Source of the DNA: Sphaerisporangium sp040683095
GTDB lineage: Bacteria > Actinomycetota > Actinomycetes > Streptosporangiales > Streptosporangiaceae
DNA: 64,000 nucleotides
Direction of reading: 5' to 3'
Assembly (NCBI RefSeq): GCF_040683095.1
Contig: NZ_JBFBCI010000023.1
Span: 53,044-117,043 of the forward strand
Below, one piece after another: positions 26,130 to 34,943 of this stretch. The notes under the pieces are model-generated. The model had not been told where the DNA came from and made no database searches. It saw nothing but the letters and a program-made list of their open reading frames with translations. The translations under genes and the position numbers were made by a program. Each line of letters opens with the position of its first letter. Within the stretch, counting starts at the first letter, position 1.

Positions 26130-27148
26130 GCACCTCGACCACCCCCACCGGATTCCACGAGAGCGCCCCGGCGCCCGGCCGCGCCACGCGGGGGGCGGCC
26201 CGCCGTGAGCTCGTCGCCGGTCTGCTCCAGCGGCAGGGCGCCGCACTGGTCTTCGCCGCGGTGATGGCCGTGGCGTGGATCACCTTCCCCGGCTTCGGCA
26301 CGGCGGGCAACCTGCGGACGCTCGCGCTGCAGAGCTCGTTCCTCGCCGTGATCGCGCTCGGCATGACCCTGGTGATCATCTCCGGCGGTATCGACCTGTC
26401 CGTCGGCTCGGTCTACGCGCTCGGCGGGGTGCTGGCGGCCTACGGCTCACGCTGGGGCTTCTTCGGCGCGCTGTTGCTGCCGCTGGCGGTGTGCGGGCTG
26501 ATCGGCCTGATCAATGGGCTGCTCGTCGCCCGCGCCGCGATGGCGCCGTTCATCGCCACCCTCGCCACCCTGCTGTTCGCCCGGGGACTGCTGCTGGCCA
26601 TCACCGGCGAGGGCGCCACCACCTACAAGATCGACAGTGACCAGGTGTTCCTGGAGATCGGCCGGGGCGTCCTGTTCGGCATCGGCTACCCCGTCTACAT
26701 AACGCTGGCCCTGTTCGTCGCCGGAGGCCTCCTGCTGCGGCGGACCGGGTTCGGGCACGCCCTGTTCGCGACCGGCGGCTCGGAGAGCTCGGCCGTGCTG
26801 ATGGGGCTCCCCGTCGCCCGCACCAAGATCATCGTGTACGTGCTCAGCGGCCTGCTGGCCGGGTTCTCCGGCGCGATGACCGCCGCCTACCTGCAGTCCG
26901 GGGTAACCGTCATCGGCGTCGGCACCGAACTGGACGCGATCGCCGCCGTGGTGATCGGCGGCACCCTGCTGACCGGCGGCGCGGGAACCCTGATCGGCAC
27001 CCTGTTCGGCGTACTTCTGCGCAACGTCATCCAGAACATCATCAACCAGATCGGCACGCTGGACGGCAACTTCCAGTCGGTGGTCAGCGGCGCGTTCCTG
27101 CTGGTCGTCGTGGTCGTCCAGCGGGCCCTGTCCCACGGCCGCCGCTGA
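26126..27148 (+). CDS. Sugar ABC transporter permease 2 (YjfF type)
   Basis: A 340-aa membrane permease paralogous to the preceding protein, with the same landmarks (GMTLVIISGGIDLSVGSVYAL; VVIGGTLLTGGAGTLIGT). A soluble N-terminal extension of about 35 residues precedes the first membrane segment. Having two different permeases after one ATPase is the ytfQRT-yjfF arrangement of furanose importers, whereas ribose-type systems usually have one. It is joined to the preceding gene by a 4-bp overlap and ends 167 bp before the GH2 gene. Confidence 0.92.
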   Translation: MSTSTTPTGFHESAPAPGRATRGAARRELVAGLLQRQGAALVFAAVMAVAWITFPGFGTAGNLRTLALQSSFLAVIALGMTLVIISGGIDLSVGSVYALGGVLAAYGSRWGFFGALLLPLAVCGLIGLINGLLVARAAMAPFIATLATLLFARGLLLAITGEGATTYKIDSDQVFLEIGRGVLFGIGYPVYITLALFVAGGLLLRRTGFGHALFATGGSESSAVLMGLPVARTKIIVYVLSGLLAGFSGAMTAAYLQSGVTVIGVGTELDAIAAVVIGGTLLTGGAGTLIGTLFGVLLRNVIQNIINQIGTLDGNFQSVVSGAFLLVVVVVQRALSHGRR

Positions 27149-27315
27149 CCCCGCAAAACACATGTCCGCGCGAGTCCCGGCACGCTCCCAGGCCGACGGC
27201 CCGCACCCCACCCGCTCACTCGTACTCCATCCATCCCCCCGATCCGAGGACGAGACATGTCGAAGCCACCCCCGAAGCCGAGCACCGGATCCCGCCGACC
27301 GCAGGAGCCCAGCCG

Positions 27316-30072
27316 ATGAGACTGATCAAGGTTCTCACCGCCGTCGTGGCGCTGCTCGCCGGGACGCTGGTCACCGCCGCGCCCGCGCACGCCGACTACA
27401 TCCCCAAGACGCCGCCGCTGACCACGCCGTGGACGAGCCAGGTGTCGCTCACCAACCCGCTGCCCGAGTACCCCCGCCCGCAGCTCACCCGCCCGGACTG
27501 GCAGAGCCTCAACGGCCAGTGGCAGTTCGCCGGCGCCGCCGACCTCAACAGCCCGCCGATCGGCCGGAACCTCGCCGAGACCGTCCTGGTCCCGTACCCG
27601 ATCGAGTCGGCGCTGTCGGGCATCAAGCGGCACGAGAACAACATGTGGTACCGCCGCACGTTCACCGTCCCGCCCGGGTGGAACGGGCAGCGCGTCCAGC
27701 TCAACTTCGGCGCCGTGATGTACCGGGCGTCGGTATGGGTGAACGGCGTCCAGGTCGGCACGCACAGCGGCGGCTACGACGCCTTCACCTTCGACATCAC
27801 CGGCGCGCTCAACCGCGGGTACGGCACCAACGAGATCGTCGTCGGCGTGTACGCGCCGGTCGACGCCGCCGGGTACCCGCTGGGCAAGCAGCGGCTGAAC
27901 CCGAGCGGCATCTTCTACACCGCCTCCAGCGGCATCTGGCAGACCGTGTGGATCGAGCCGACCAAGGCCGCCCGCGTCACCCGCCTCGACACCACCCCCA
28001 ACCTCGCCGCCGGCGCCCTGGACCTCGTCCCGCAGGTCAGCGGCACCGCGCAGGGCGTGCGGGCCGAGGTGCTCAAGAACGGCGCCGTGGTGGCCTCGGC
28101 CACCGGGACTCCCGGGCGGCTTCTGCGCGTGCCGATCCCCAACCCGCGCCTGTGGACCCCGGACGACCCGTTCCTGTACGACCTGCGCGTCACCCTTACG
28201 GGCGACGGGGGCGGCGACGTGGTCGGCGGCTACTTCGGCATGCGCTCCATCGGCAAGGCCATGGTGGGCGGCGTGCTGCGGCCGGTCCTGAACGGCAAGT
28301 TCGTGTTCCAGCTCGGCACCCTCGACCAGGGCTTCTGGCCGGACGGCATCTACACCGCGCCCACCGACGAGGCCCTGCGCTTCGACCTGGAGAAGCAGAA
28401 GTCCCTGGGCTTCAACATGGTGCGCAAGCACATCAAGGTCGAGCCCGCCCGCTGGTTCTACTGGGCCGACCGGCTCGGGCTGATGGTGTGGCAGGACATG
28501 CCGTCGATGCGGACCGGCGTCGACCCGTCCACCGCCGACCGCGCGAACTTCGAGTCCGAGCTGCGCCGTATGGTCGACCAGCTCAAAGGCATCACCTCGA
28601 TCGTGCTGTGGGTGCCGTTCAACGAGGGCTGGGGCGAGTACGACCCGGCGCGGATCGCCGACCTGGTGAAGAGCTGGGACCCCACCCGGCTGGTCACCAA
28701 CAACTCCGGCTCCAACTGCTGCGGGTTCGACGGCGGCAACGGCGACACGATCGACGACCACATCTATGTGGGGCCGGGCAGCCCGCAGCTGCCCACCGCG
28801 ACCCGCGTCGCGGTGCTCGGCGAGTACGGCGGCCTCGGCCTGCGGGTGTCCGGCCACGAGTGGTCGCCCGGCAACGGGTTCGGCTACGAGTTGCTGCCCA
28901 CCTCCGCCGCGCTCACCCAGCGGTACGTCGACATCACCGGCCGGTTGCGCGACCTGATCTTCACGCACGGCCTGTCCGCGTCGGTGTACACCGAGCCGAC
29001 CGACGTCGAGAACGAGGTCAACGGCTTCTACACCTACGACCGGCGGATCGAGAAGATGGACTTCGCCCAGGTGCGGGCCGTGAACACCTCGGTCGTGAAC
29101 GCCGCGCAGGGCACCTACGTCCCCGTGAACCGGCTCGTGTCGCTCAAGGTCACCACCAGCGGGTACACCGACAGGTCGCTCAGCCTCTCCGGCGGGCTCG
29201 GCGTGACCTCGGTCGTGGACGCCGCGTCCTCCGACGCGCTCAAGCGCGACAGCACCTTCTGGACGCGGCCGGGCCTGGCCGACGCCGGCTGCGTGTCGTT
29301 CGAGTCGCGTAGCGCCCCCGGGCAGTTCCTGCGGCACTACAACCACCGGGTGCGCCGCGACGCGAACGACGGCTCGGCGCTGTTCAAGGCCGACGCGACG
29401 TTCTGCGTCCGCGCGGGGCTCGCCGGCGGCGGCAGCTCGCTGGAGTCCTACAACCTCCCTGGCCGGTACCTGCGCCACATCAACGCCGAGGTGTACCTCT
29501 CCGACAAGAGCGGCGCCAACCCGTGGGACAATCCGGCGAGCTTCGCGGAGGACGCGACCTGGGCGGTCACCTCGCCCTGGTGGGTCAGCGGCGCGGACCT
29601 GCCCACCGGGCAGGCGCGGTCCCTGCAGGTCGTGACGCCCGGGTTCACCGACCGCTACCTGCGCCACATCAACGGCCTCGGCACCACCGAGGTGGTCACC
29701 GGCGCGAGCGACGCCACGCTCAAGGCCGACGCCACCTTCATCGTCAGGCCGGGCCTGGCCGAGCCGAGCTGCTACTCCTTCGAGTCGCGCAACTTCCCCG
29801 GGAACTACCTGCGCCACTCTGCCTTCCGCATCCGCAACGACGCTCGTGACGGCACGGTCCTGTTCGACCGGGACGCCACGTTCTGCGCGCAGCCCGGCCG
29901 CTACGGCTCGGGCGACGTCACCCTCAACTCCTTCAACTTCGGCGACAACAACATCCGGCACTACGCGGCCGAGGTGTGGATCGCCTCCAACGGCGGCTCG
30001 CACCCCTACGACTCGCCGACCTCCTACGACGCCGACGTGACCTGGCACCTCGCCGCCCCCTGGGCTCCCTGA
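27316..30072 (+). CDS. Secreted GH2-type glycosidase with two AbfB (CBM42-like) domains
   Basis: A 918-aa exported enzyme; ATG 27316 has GGAG 8 nt upstream and a signal peptide ending APAHA. A GH2 sugar-binding jelly roll (about 45-200, MWYRRTFTVPPGW, VWVNGVQVG), an Ig-like domain and a TIM barrel follow. The barrel has a probable acid/base E437 (VPFNEGWGEYD) and nucleophile E503 (VLGEYGGLGL). Residues about 610-760 and 765-918 are two AbfB domains (FESRSAPGQFLRHYN and FESRNFPGNYLRHS), a fold that binds arabinofuranose side chains. GH2 covers beta-galactosidases, arabinopyranosidases and others, so the exact bond is not fixed. Context with GH127 and a furanose importer favours arabinose-containing polymers. 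Confidence 0.87.
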   Translation: MRLIKVLTAVVALLAGTLVTAAPAHADYIPKTPPLTTPWTSQVSLTNPLPEYPRPQLTRPDWQSLNGQWQFAGAADLNSPPIGRNLAETVLVPYPIESALSGIKRHENNMWYRRTFTVPPGWNGQRVQLNFGAVMYRASVWVNGVQVGTHSGGYDAFTFDITGALNRGYGTNEIVVGVYAPVDAAGYPLGKQRLNPSGIFYTASSGIWQTVWIEPTKAARVTRLDTTPNLAAGALDLVPQVSGTAQGVRAEVLKNGAVVASATGTPGRLLRVPIPNPRLWTPDDPFLYDLRVTLTGDGGGDVVGGYFGMRSIGKAMVGGVLRPVLNGKFVFQLGTLDQGFWPDGIYTAPTDEALRFDLEKQKSLGFNMVRKHIKVEPARWFYWADRLGLMVWQDMPSMRTGVDPSTADRANFESELRRMVDQLKGITSIVLWVPFNEGWGEYDPARIADLVKSWDPTRLVTNNSGSNCCGFDGGNGDTIDDHIYVGPGSPQLPTATRVAVLGEYGGLGLRVSGHEWSPGNGFGYELLPTSAALTQRYVDITGRLRDLIFTHGLSASVYTEPTDVENEVNGFYTYDRRIEKMDFAQVRAVNTSVVNAAQGTYVPVNRLVSLKVTTSGYTDRSLSLSGGLGVTSVVDAASSDALKRDSTFWTRPGLADAGCVSFESRSAPGQFLRHYNHRVRRDANDGSALFKADATFCVRAGLAGGGSSLESYNLPGRYLRHINAEVYLSDKSGANPWDNPASFAEDATWAVTSPWWVSGADLPTGQARSLQVVTPGFTDRYLRHINGLGTTEVVTGASDATLKADATFIVRPGLAEPSCYSFESRNFPGNYLRHSAFRIRNDARDGTVLFDRDATFCAQPGRYGSGDVTLNSFNFGDNNIRHYAAEVWIASNGGSHPYDSPTSYDADVTWHLAAPWAP

Positions 30073-30090
30073 CCCAGGGCCCGCCACACT

Positions 30091-30122
30091 CGTCCCGCCC
30101 GGACCGCCCTCCGGGCGGGACG
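30091..30122 (+). terminator. Hairpin between GH2 and GH127 genes
   Basis: A perfect 12-bp stem (CGTCCCGCCCGG at 30091-30102, complement 30111-30122) with an 8-nt loop lies in the 73-bp gap and ends 23 bp before the GH127 start. It could terminate the GH2 transcript or attenuate read-through into GH127. Confidence 0.7.
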
Positions 30123-30145
30123 CCCTGGCCGAACGGACCCGAACC

Positions 30146-32542
30146 ATGACCCTCGCACGTCGCACCTTCCTGGCGGGCGGCGTCGCCGCGGTGGGCATCG
30201 CCGCGGCCGGCCTGCCCGCCGCCCCGGCGTCGGCCGCCGCGCCCGCCTACCCCGGCAACCGGGCCCCGCTCCAGCCCGCCGCCTTCCTGCGTCTGCCGCC
30301 CGGCGCCACCCGCGCCCGCGGCTGGCTGGCCACCCAGCTGAACCGCCAGCTCACCGGGCTCTGCGGTCGCTATCCCGAAATTTCCCACTTCCTGCAGTAC
30401 GACAACACCGGATGGACACGCGGGAACCTCGGCGGCTGGGAAGAGGTGCCGTACTGGCTGCGCGGATACGTGGACCTGGCGTACGTCACCGGCGACGCCG
30501 CCGCGCTGGCCACCGCCGACCGCTGGATCAACGGGGTGCTCGGCACCCAGAGCGCGGACGGGTTCTTCGGCCCGCAGCCGCTGCGCACCTCGCTGAACGG
30601 CCACGCCGACCTCTGGCCGCACATGCCGATGCTGCACGCCCTGCGCTCGCACGCCGAGTACACCGGCGACGCGCGCGTGAACCCCTTCCTCGGCCGCTTC
30701 TTCGCGTACATGAACGCCCAGCCCGCGGGCGTCTTCCGGGACGGCTGGGGCACCTACCGGTGGGCCGACACCATCGACGTCGTCTACTGGCTCTACAACC
30801 GGACCGGCGAAGGCTTCCTGCTCGACCTCGTCCGGAAGATCCACGCCAACTCCGCGAACTGGGTGAACAACCTCCCGAGCCCGCACAACGTCAACATCAC
30901 CCAGGGCTTCCGCGAGCCCGCCCAGTACTGGGTCCTGTCCGGCGACCCGAGCCACCGCACGGCCACGTACAACGACTACGCCGCCGTCCAGAACGCCTAC
31001 GGCCAGTTCCCCGGCGGCGGCTTCGCCGGGGACGAGAACGCCCGCCCCGGCTTCGGCGACCCCCGGCAGGGGTTCGAGACCTGCGGGATCGTCGAGTACA
31101 TGCTCAGCCACGAGATCCTCACCCGCGTCACCGGCGACCCGGTCTGGGCCGACCGCACCGAGGAACTGGCCTTCAACTCGCTGCCCGCCGCGCTCGACCC
31201 GCAGGGCAGGGCCGTCCACTACATCACCAGCGCCAACTGCGTCGACCTGGACAACAGCCCCAAGACCATGGGCCAGTTCGAGAACGGGTTCGCCATGCAG
31301 TCCTACCGGCCCGGCGTCGACCAGTACCGGTGCTGCCCGCACAACTACGGCATGGGCTGGCCGTACTACCTCGAAGAGATGTGGCTGGCCACGGGCGACG
31401 GCGGGCTCTGCGCCGCCCTCTACGGCCCGTGCACCGTCACCGCCAAGGTCGCCGGCGGGGCGAGCGTGACCGTCACCGAGAGCACCGACTACCCCTTCTC
31501 CGGCACCGTCACCTTCACGCTCGCCCTCGGCGCGCCGGTGGCTTTCCCGCTCGTCCTGCGGATCCCGGGCTGGTGCTCCGCGCCCGACCTGCGCGTGAAC
31601 GGCGCCCCGGTGACGGCGGGCCCCGGCCCCCGATACGCGACCGTCGCCCGCACCTGGTCCAACGGCGACACCGTCACCCTCCGGCTGCCCATGCAGCCGG
31701 CCGTGAAGATCTGGCCGGCCCAGCACAACGCCGCCTCCGTGAACTACGGCCCGCTGACCTTCTCCCTGCAGATCGGCGAGAACTGGGTGCAAACCGGTGG
31801 ATCCGCCCAGTTCCCCGAATACGACGTGCACGCCACCACCCCGTGGAACTACGGCCTCGTCCAGGGCGGCACGTTCACCGTCGTCGCCGGCGGGAACGCC
31901 GACGACCCGTTCACCTCCGCCGGCGCGCCGGTCCGGCTGCGCACCGGCGCCCAGCGCATCGACGCCTGGCAGGCCGACGCGCAGCACGTGGTCACCCCGC
32001 TGCAGGACGGCCCGGTCGCCGCGTCCACACCCGTCGAGCAGGTCACGCTGATCCCGATGGGCGCGGCACGGCTGCGCATCACGTCCTTCCCGCAGACCGG
32101 CGGCACCCGCCCCTGGCTGCCGCCCGGCGCCGCCTTCCGCCTCCAGAACCGCAACTCCGGCAAGGTCCTCGGCGTGGACGGCATGTCCACGGCCGACTCG
32201 GCCAACGTCGTGCAGTTCGCCGACAACGGCACCGCCGACCACCTGTGGCGGATCGAGGACGCGGGCGGCGGCTACGTGAAGCTGCGCAACGTCCTGTCCG
32301 GCAAGGTGCTGGCGGTGGAGAACATGTCCACGGCCGACTCCGCCCGCGTCCAGCAGTACTCCGACACCGGCACCCTGGACCACCAGTGGCAGCTCGTCGA
32401 CGGCGGCAACGGGTATCTGCGGCTGCGGAACCGCAACAGCGGCAAGGTCCTCGGCGTCTCCGGCATGTCCACCGCGGACTCCGCGCAGGTCGTGCAGTTC
32501 GCCGACAACGGCACCGCCGACCACGACTGGCGCATCCTCTGA
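30146..32542 (+). CDS. Secreted GH127 beta-L-arabinofuranosidase with ricin-type domain
   Basis: A 798-aa enzyme that removes non-reducing beta-L-arabinofuranose. The N-terminus has a twin-arginine signal (ARRTFLAGG), suiting a protein that folds with zinc before export. The alpha/alpha barrel (about 45-420) carries the diagnostic zinc-thiolate site: E311 and C313 in FETCG, and C396-C397 in YRCCPHN. These match the Glu/Cys/Cys-Cys ligand set of HypBA1, where the first of the paired cysteines is the nucleophile. Beta-sandwich domains follow (about 430-650). Residues 665-798 form a ricin-B-like trefoil with three near-identical repeats (RNSGKVLGVDGMSTADSA). It belongs with the furanose importer as the enzyme supplying free arabinose. 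Confidence 0.92.
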   Translation: MTLARRTFLAGGVAAVGIAAAGLPAAPASAAAPAYPGNRAPLQPAAFLRLPPGATRARGWLATQLNRQLTGLCGRYPEISHFLQYDNTGWTRGNLGGWEEVPYWLRGYVDLAYVTGDAAALATADRWINGVLGTQSADGFFGPQPLRTSLNGHADLWPHMPMLHALRSHAEYTGDARVNPFLGRFFAYMNAQPAGVFRDGWGTYRWADTIDVVYWLYNRTGEGFLLDLVRKIHANSANWVNNLPSPHNVNITQGFREPAQYWVLSGDPSHRTATYNDYAAVQNAYGQFPGGGFAGDENARPGFGDPRQGFETCGIVEYMLSHEILTRVTGDPVWADRTEELAFNSLPAALDPQGRAVHYITSANCVDLDNSPKTMGQFENGFAMQSYRPGVDQYRCCPHNYGMGWPYYLEEMWLATGDGGLCAALYGPCTVTAKVAGGASVTVTESTDYPFSGTVTFTLALGAPVAFPLVLRIPGWCSAPDLRVNGAPVTAGPGPRYATVARTWSNGDTVTLRLPMQPAVKIWPAQHNAASVNYGPLTFSLQIGENWVQTGGSAQFPEYDVHATTPWNYGLVQGGTFTVVAGGNADDPFTSAGAPVRLRTGAQRIDAWQADAQHVVTPLQDGPVAASTPVEQVTLIPMGAARLRITSFPQTGGTRPWLPPGAAFRLQNRNSGKVLGVDGMSTADSANVVQFADNGTADHLWRIEDAGGGYVKLRNVLSGKVLAVENMSTADSARVQQYSDTGTLDHQWQLVDGGNGYLRLRNRNSGKVLGVSGMSTADSAQVVQFADNGTADHDWRIL

Positions 32543-32569
32543 CCGCGCCGCCCCCTTGATACGTCGCGG

Positions 32570-32599
32570 CGGCCCGGCGGCGGTGACGCGGCCGGGCCG
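32570..32599 (+). terminator. Terminator after GH127
   Basis: A 9-bp perfect stem (CGGCCCGGC at 32570-32578, complement 32591-32599) with a 12-nt loop, 28 bp after the stop codon, closes the arabinose locus. Confidence 0.6.
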
Positions 32600-32613
32600 G
32601 ACGGAGCGGCGTC

Positions 32614-32619
32614 TACGAT
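32614..32619 (+). promoter_or_regulatory. -10 element placing the response-regulator start at or next to ATG
   Basis: TACGAT (32614-32619) lies 6 nt before the ATG at 32626 and there is no ribosome site, so the transcript is probably leaderless. No good -35 box is seen. Confidence 0.45.
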
Positions 32620-32625
32620 CGAGTC

Positions 32626-33321
32626 ATGGCGGGTGCGAGCGTTCTCGTGGTCGAGGACGACCTGGTGATCGGCGCCGAGTTGACCGAGGCGCTGGAGGTC
32701 AACGGGTACGCCTCCACACTGGCCGCCGACGGGCGGGCGGCGCTGGACATCGCCCAGGCGGACCCGCCCGCCCTCGTCCTGCTCGATCTGGGGCTGCCCG
32801 ACATGGACGGGGTGGCCGTCTGCCGCAAGCTCCGCCTGGCCGTCCCCGACGCCGTGATCGTCGTGCTCACCGCCCGCACCGAGGAGCTGGACGTGGTCGT
32901 CGCGCTCGACGCCGGGGCCGACGACTACCTGACCAAGCCATTCCGCCTGGCCGAGCTGATGGCCCGCCTGCGCGCGCACCTGCGGCGGCAGGCCGTCCTC
33001 CCGCAGGAGCGCACGCTGGCGGCGGGCCCCCTGCGGCTGGACCTTCCGGCCCGGCGCGCCTTCCTGGACGGAGCCGAGCTGACCTTGCGTCCCAAGGAGT
33101 TCGACCTGCTCGCGGTGCTGGTCAGCAAGGCGGGAGAGGTCGTCACCCGCGAGGAGCTGATGGACCGGGTGTGGGACGAGAACTGGTTCGGCTCGACCAA
33201 GACCCTGGACGTGCACGTGTTCGCGCTGCGCCGCAAGCTGGAGGAGTCCGGCGCGCGGTCGGACAAGGGCGTCCCGCGGATCACCACCGTCCGGGGCCGC
33301 GGGTACCGCTACGAGCACTGA
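32626..33321 (+). CDS. OmpR/PhoB-type response regulator
   Basis: A 231-aa two-component regulator. The receiver domain (residues 1-120) has the acidic pair D11/D12, phospho-acceptor D54 (LLDLGLPDMDG), the switch Thr in VLTAR and K104 (LTKPF). A winged-helix output domain (about 135-231) reads LTLRPKEFDLLAVLVSKAGEVVTREEL and ends TTVRGRGYRYEH. The partner is most likely the histidine kinase encoded convergently 52 bp away. Possible targets are the lipoprotein/ABC exporter genes beyond the kinase. The start is supported by a -10 box 6 nt upstream, implying leaderless expression. Confidence 0.93.
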   Translation: MAGASVLVVEDDLVIGAELTEALEVNGYASTLAADGRAALDIAQADPPALVLLDLGLPDMDGVAVCRKLRLAVPDAVIVVLTARTEELDVVVALDAGADDYLTKPFRLAELMARLRAHLRRQAVLPQERTLAAGPLRLDLPARRAFLDGAELTLRPKEFDLLAVLVSKAGEVVTREELMDRVWDENWFGSTKTLDVHVFALRRKLEESGARSDKGVPRITTVRGRGYRYEH

Positions 33322-33373
33322 TCGGCGCGCGCGCCGCCTCGCGGGCATCGCGCGGCCGTACCGGGTGGCCTGA

Positions 33374-34684
33374 TCACGCCGGGGAGGCGGGCAGCAGCAG
33401 GCTGAAGACCGGCGGGGCGTTACGGTGCAGCACCAGGCGGCCGCCCTCGGCCTCCGCGAGAGACCTGGCGAGCGGCAGCCCGATCCCGTGGCCGTCGTGG
33501 GCCGAGGCCGGCCGGGCGAACACGTCCTTCCCCTCCGGGACGCCCTCCCCCTGGTCGCCGACGTTCACCGCCACGCCCGGGCCGACGTCCGCGACCGTGA
33601 TCACGACCTCGCCGGCCCCGTGCGTCAGGGCGTTGTCGAGCAGCACGAGGAGGATCTGCCGCACGGCCGCCGGGGCGGCGGTCACCGGGGGCAGGTCGGG
33701 CTCGATCCGGATGGTCAGGCGCCGGCCGCGCTCCGCCAGGAGGCCGTGCCAGTGCCGGCGCACCTCCTCCGCCAGGGCCCGCAGGTCGAGCGGGCGGCCC
33801 CCGGCGTGGGTGTGGCGGGCCAGGGTGACCAGGTCCTCGATCACCGTCCGCAGCCGTTCGCCCCGGGCCAGGGCGTTCCTGATGGCGTCGGCCTGGTCGG
33901 CGGCCGGGCGGGCGAGCGCCGACTCCAGGCCCAGCAGCAGGCCGGTCAGGCCGGTGCGTAACTGGTGGGAGACGTCGGCGCTGAACGCCTGCTCGCGGGC
34001 CAGCACGTCGCCCAGCCGCCGGGCCGTGGCCTCCAGCGCCTCCCCCGCCTGGTCGGCCTCGCGCAGCCCCGATCGCGGGGCCCGTACGGTGAAGTCGCCG
34101 TCGCCGAGCGCCAGGGCCGCGCCGGTCAGGCGTTCCAGCGGCGTGGCGAGCCGGCGGGACAGGTAGATGGCCATGCCGGCGGCAAGGCCGAGCGCGACCA
34201 GCCCGAGCGCGGCCATCAACAGCCACGCCCGGTGGATCCGGTCCTCGATCAGGTCGTGGTGGACGGCGACCCGGACGACCAGCCTGATCCCTTCGTCCGA
34301 GGGGATCGGGGCCGTCACGGCGAGGTAGCCGTCCTCGATGCGCTGGTGCGTGCGCCCGTCGTGGCTGCTCGCGGCGAGGGCGGAGGTCTCCGGTCCCGCG
34401 CCGAACAGGCGGCGGGCCCCGTTGACCGTGTAGACGCCGACGGTGAGGTCGGCGGCGATGTCGCGGGGCAACGCCGCCGGCAGGCGAGGGTCCTTGCCCA
34501 CGTCGTCCGGCACGGCTGCGGCGATCCAGGCGGCGTCGCGCTGGAGCGCGGCGGCGGTCTCGTCGTGGTAGAGCCGGCCCACCGAGACCGCCAGCGGCGC
34601 GGCGAACAGCAGCACGGCCAGGGCGGTGACGGCGACGATCGCCGCCAGCGCCCGCCTCCGCAGCGGCGTGCCTTCAGCGCTCAT
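33374..34684 (-). CDS. Membrane sensor histidine kinase
   Basis: A 436-aa kinase with an N-terminal membrane helix (about 12-34), an extracytoplasmic sensor domain (35-150), a second helix (154-174) and a HAMP linker. A HisKA region carries phospho-accepting H240 (DVSHQLRTG, with Gly where Pro is usual). The HATPase domain has the N box (LLDNALTHG), GDQGEGVP and GHGIGLPLA. It faces the response-regulator gene tail to tail, an uncommon arrangement for a cognate pair but the only partner in view. The sensor domain is not recognised, so the signal is unknown. Confidence 0.92.
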   Translation of the reverse strand: MSAEGTPLRRRALAAIVAVTALAVLLFAAPLAVSVGRLYHDETAAALQRDAAWIAAAVPDDVGKDPRLPAALPRDIAADLTVGVYTVNGARRLFGAGPETSALAASSHDGRTHQRIEDGYLAVTAPIPSDEGIRLVVRVAVHHDLIEDRIHRAWLLMAALGLVALGLAAGMAIYLSRRLATPLERLTGAALALGDGDFTVRAPRSGLREADQAGEALEATARRLGDVLAREQAFSADVSHQLRTGLTGLLLGLESALARPAADQADAIRNALARGERLRTVIEDLVTLARHTHAGGRPLDLRALAEEVRRHWHGLLAERGRRLTIRIEPDLPPVTAAPAAVRQILLVLLDNALTHGAGEVVITVADVGPGVAVNVGDQGEGVPEGKDVFARPASAHDGHGIGLPLARSLAEAEGGRLVLHRNAPPVFSLLLPASPA

Positions 34685-34804
34685 GCGCGCATCGTGGCGG
34701 TTCGCAGGTAAGCATTCGGATAACTTTCTCCGGCACGGCCGTCGGCCTGACCGTGGGCGGCATGGCCCGTGCGCCCGGCCCGGCGTCGCAGGCCGCGGAC
34801 CGTA

Positions 34805-34858
34805 GCAGGTCGCGCACGGACGCCGGCCGCGGACGGACGCAGGTCGCGCACGGACGCC
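34805..34858. repeat. Two direct 20-bp repeats between kinase and lipoprotein genes
   Basis: An identical 20-bp unit starting GCAGGTCGCGCACGG occurs at 34805-34824 and 34839-34858, 34 bp apart start to start. Just downstream, AACGCGA (34868) and TCGCGTT (34889) form an inverted pair. Placed upstream of the lipoprotein/ABC operon, the direct repeats could be sites for the OmpR-type regulator, which usually binds direct repeats. Confidence 0.45.
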
Positions 34859-34931
34859 CGCGTCGCGAACGCGAATCGAACGTGAACGTCGCGTTAACCT
34901 ACCGCTCAGCCGACGCTGACCCGCCCGATCC

Positions 34932-34937
34932 TACGTT
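34932..34937 (+). promoter_or_regulatory. -10 element of the lipoprotein-ABC operon
   Basis: TACGTT (34932-34937) is 6 nt from the ATG at 34944, again implying leaderless or near-leaderless transcription. Confidence 0.4.
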
Positions 34938-34943
34938 GGCGCC

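Noticed and set aside
26887..30198. 1103-codon minus-strand open frame opposite the GH2 gene
   Set aside because: Same reason: antisense frame of a gene with catalytic residues and binding domains.
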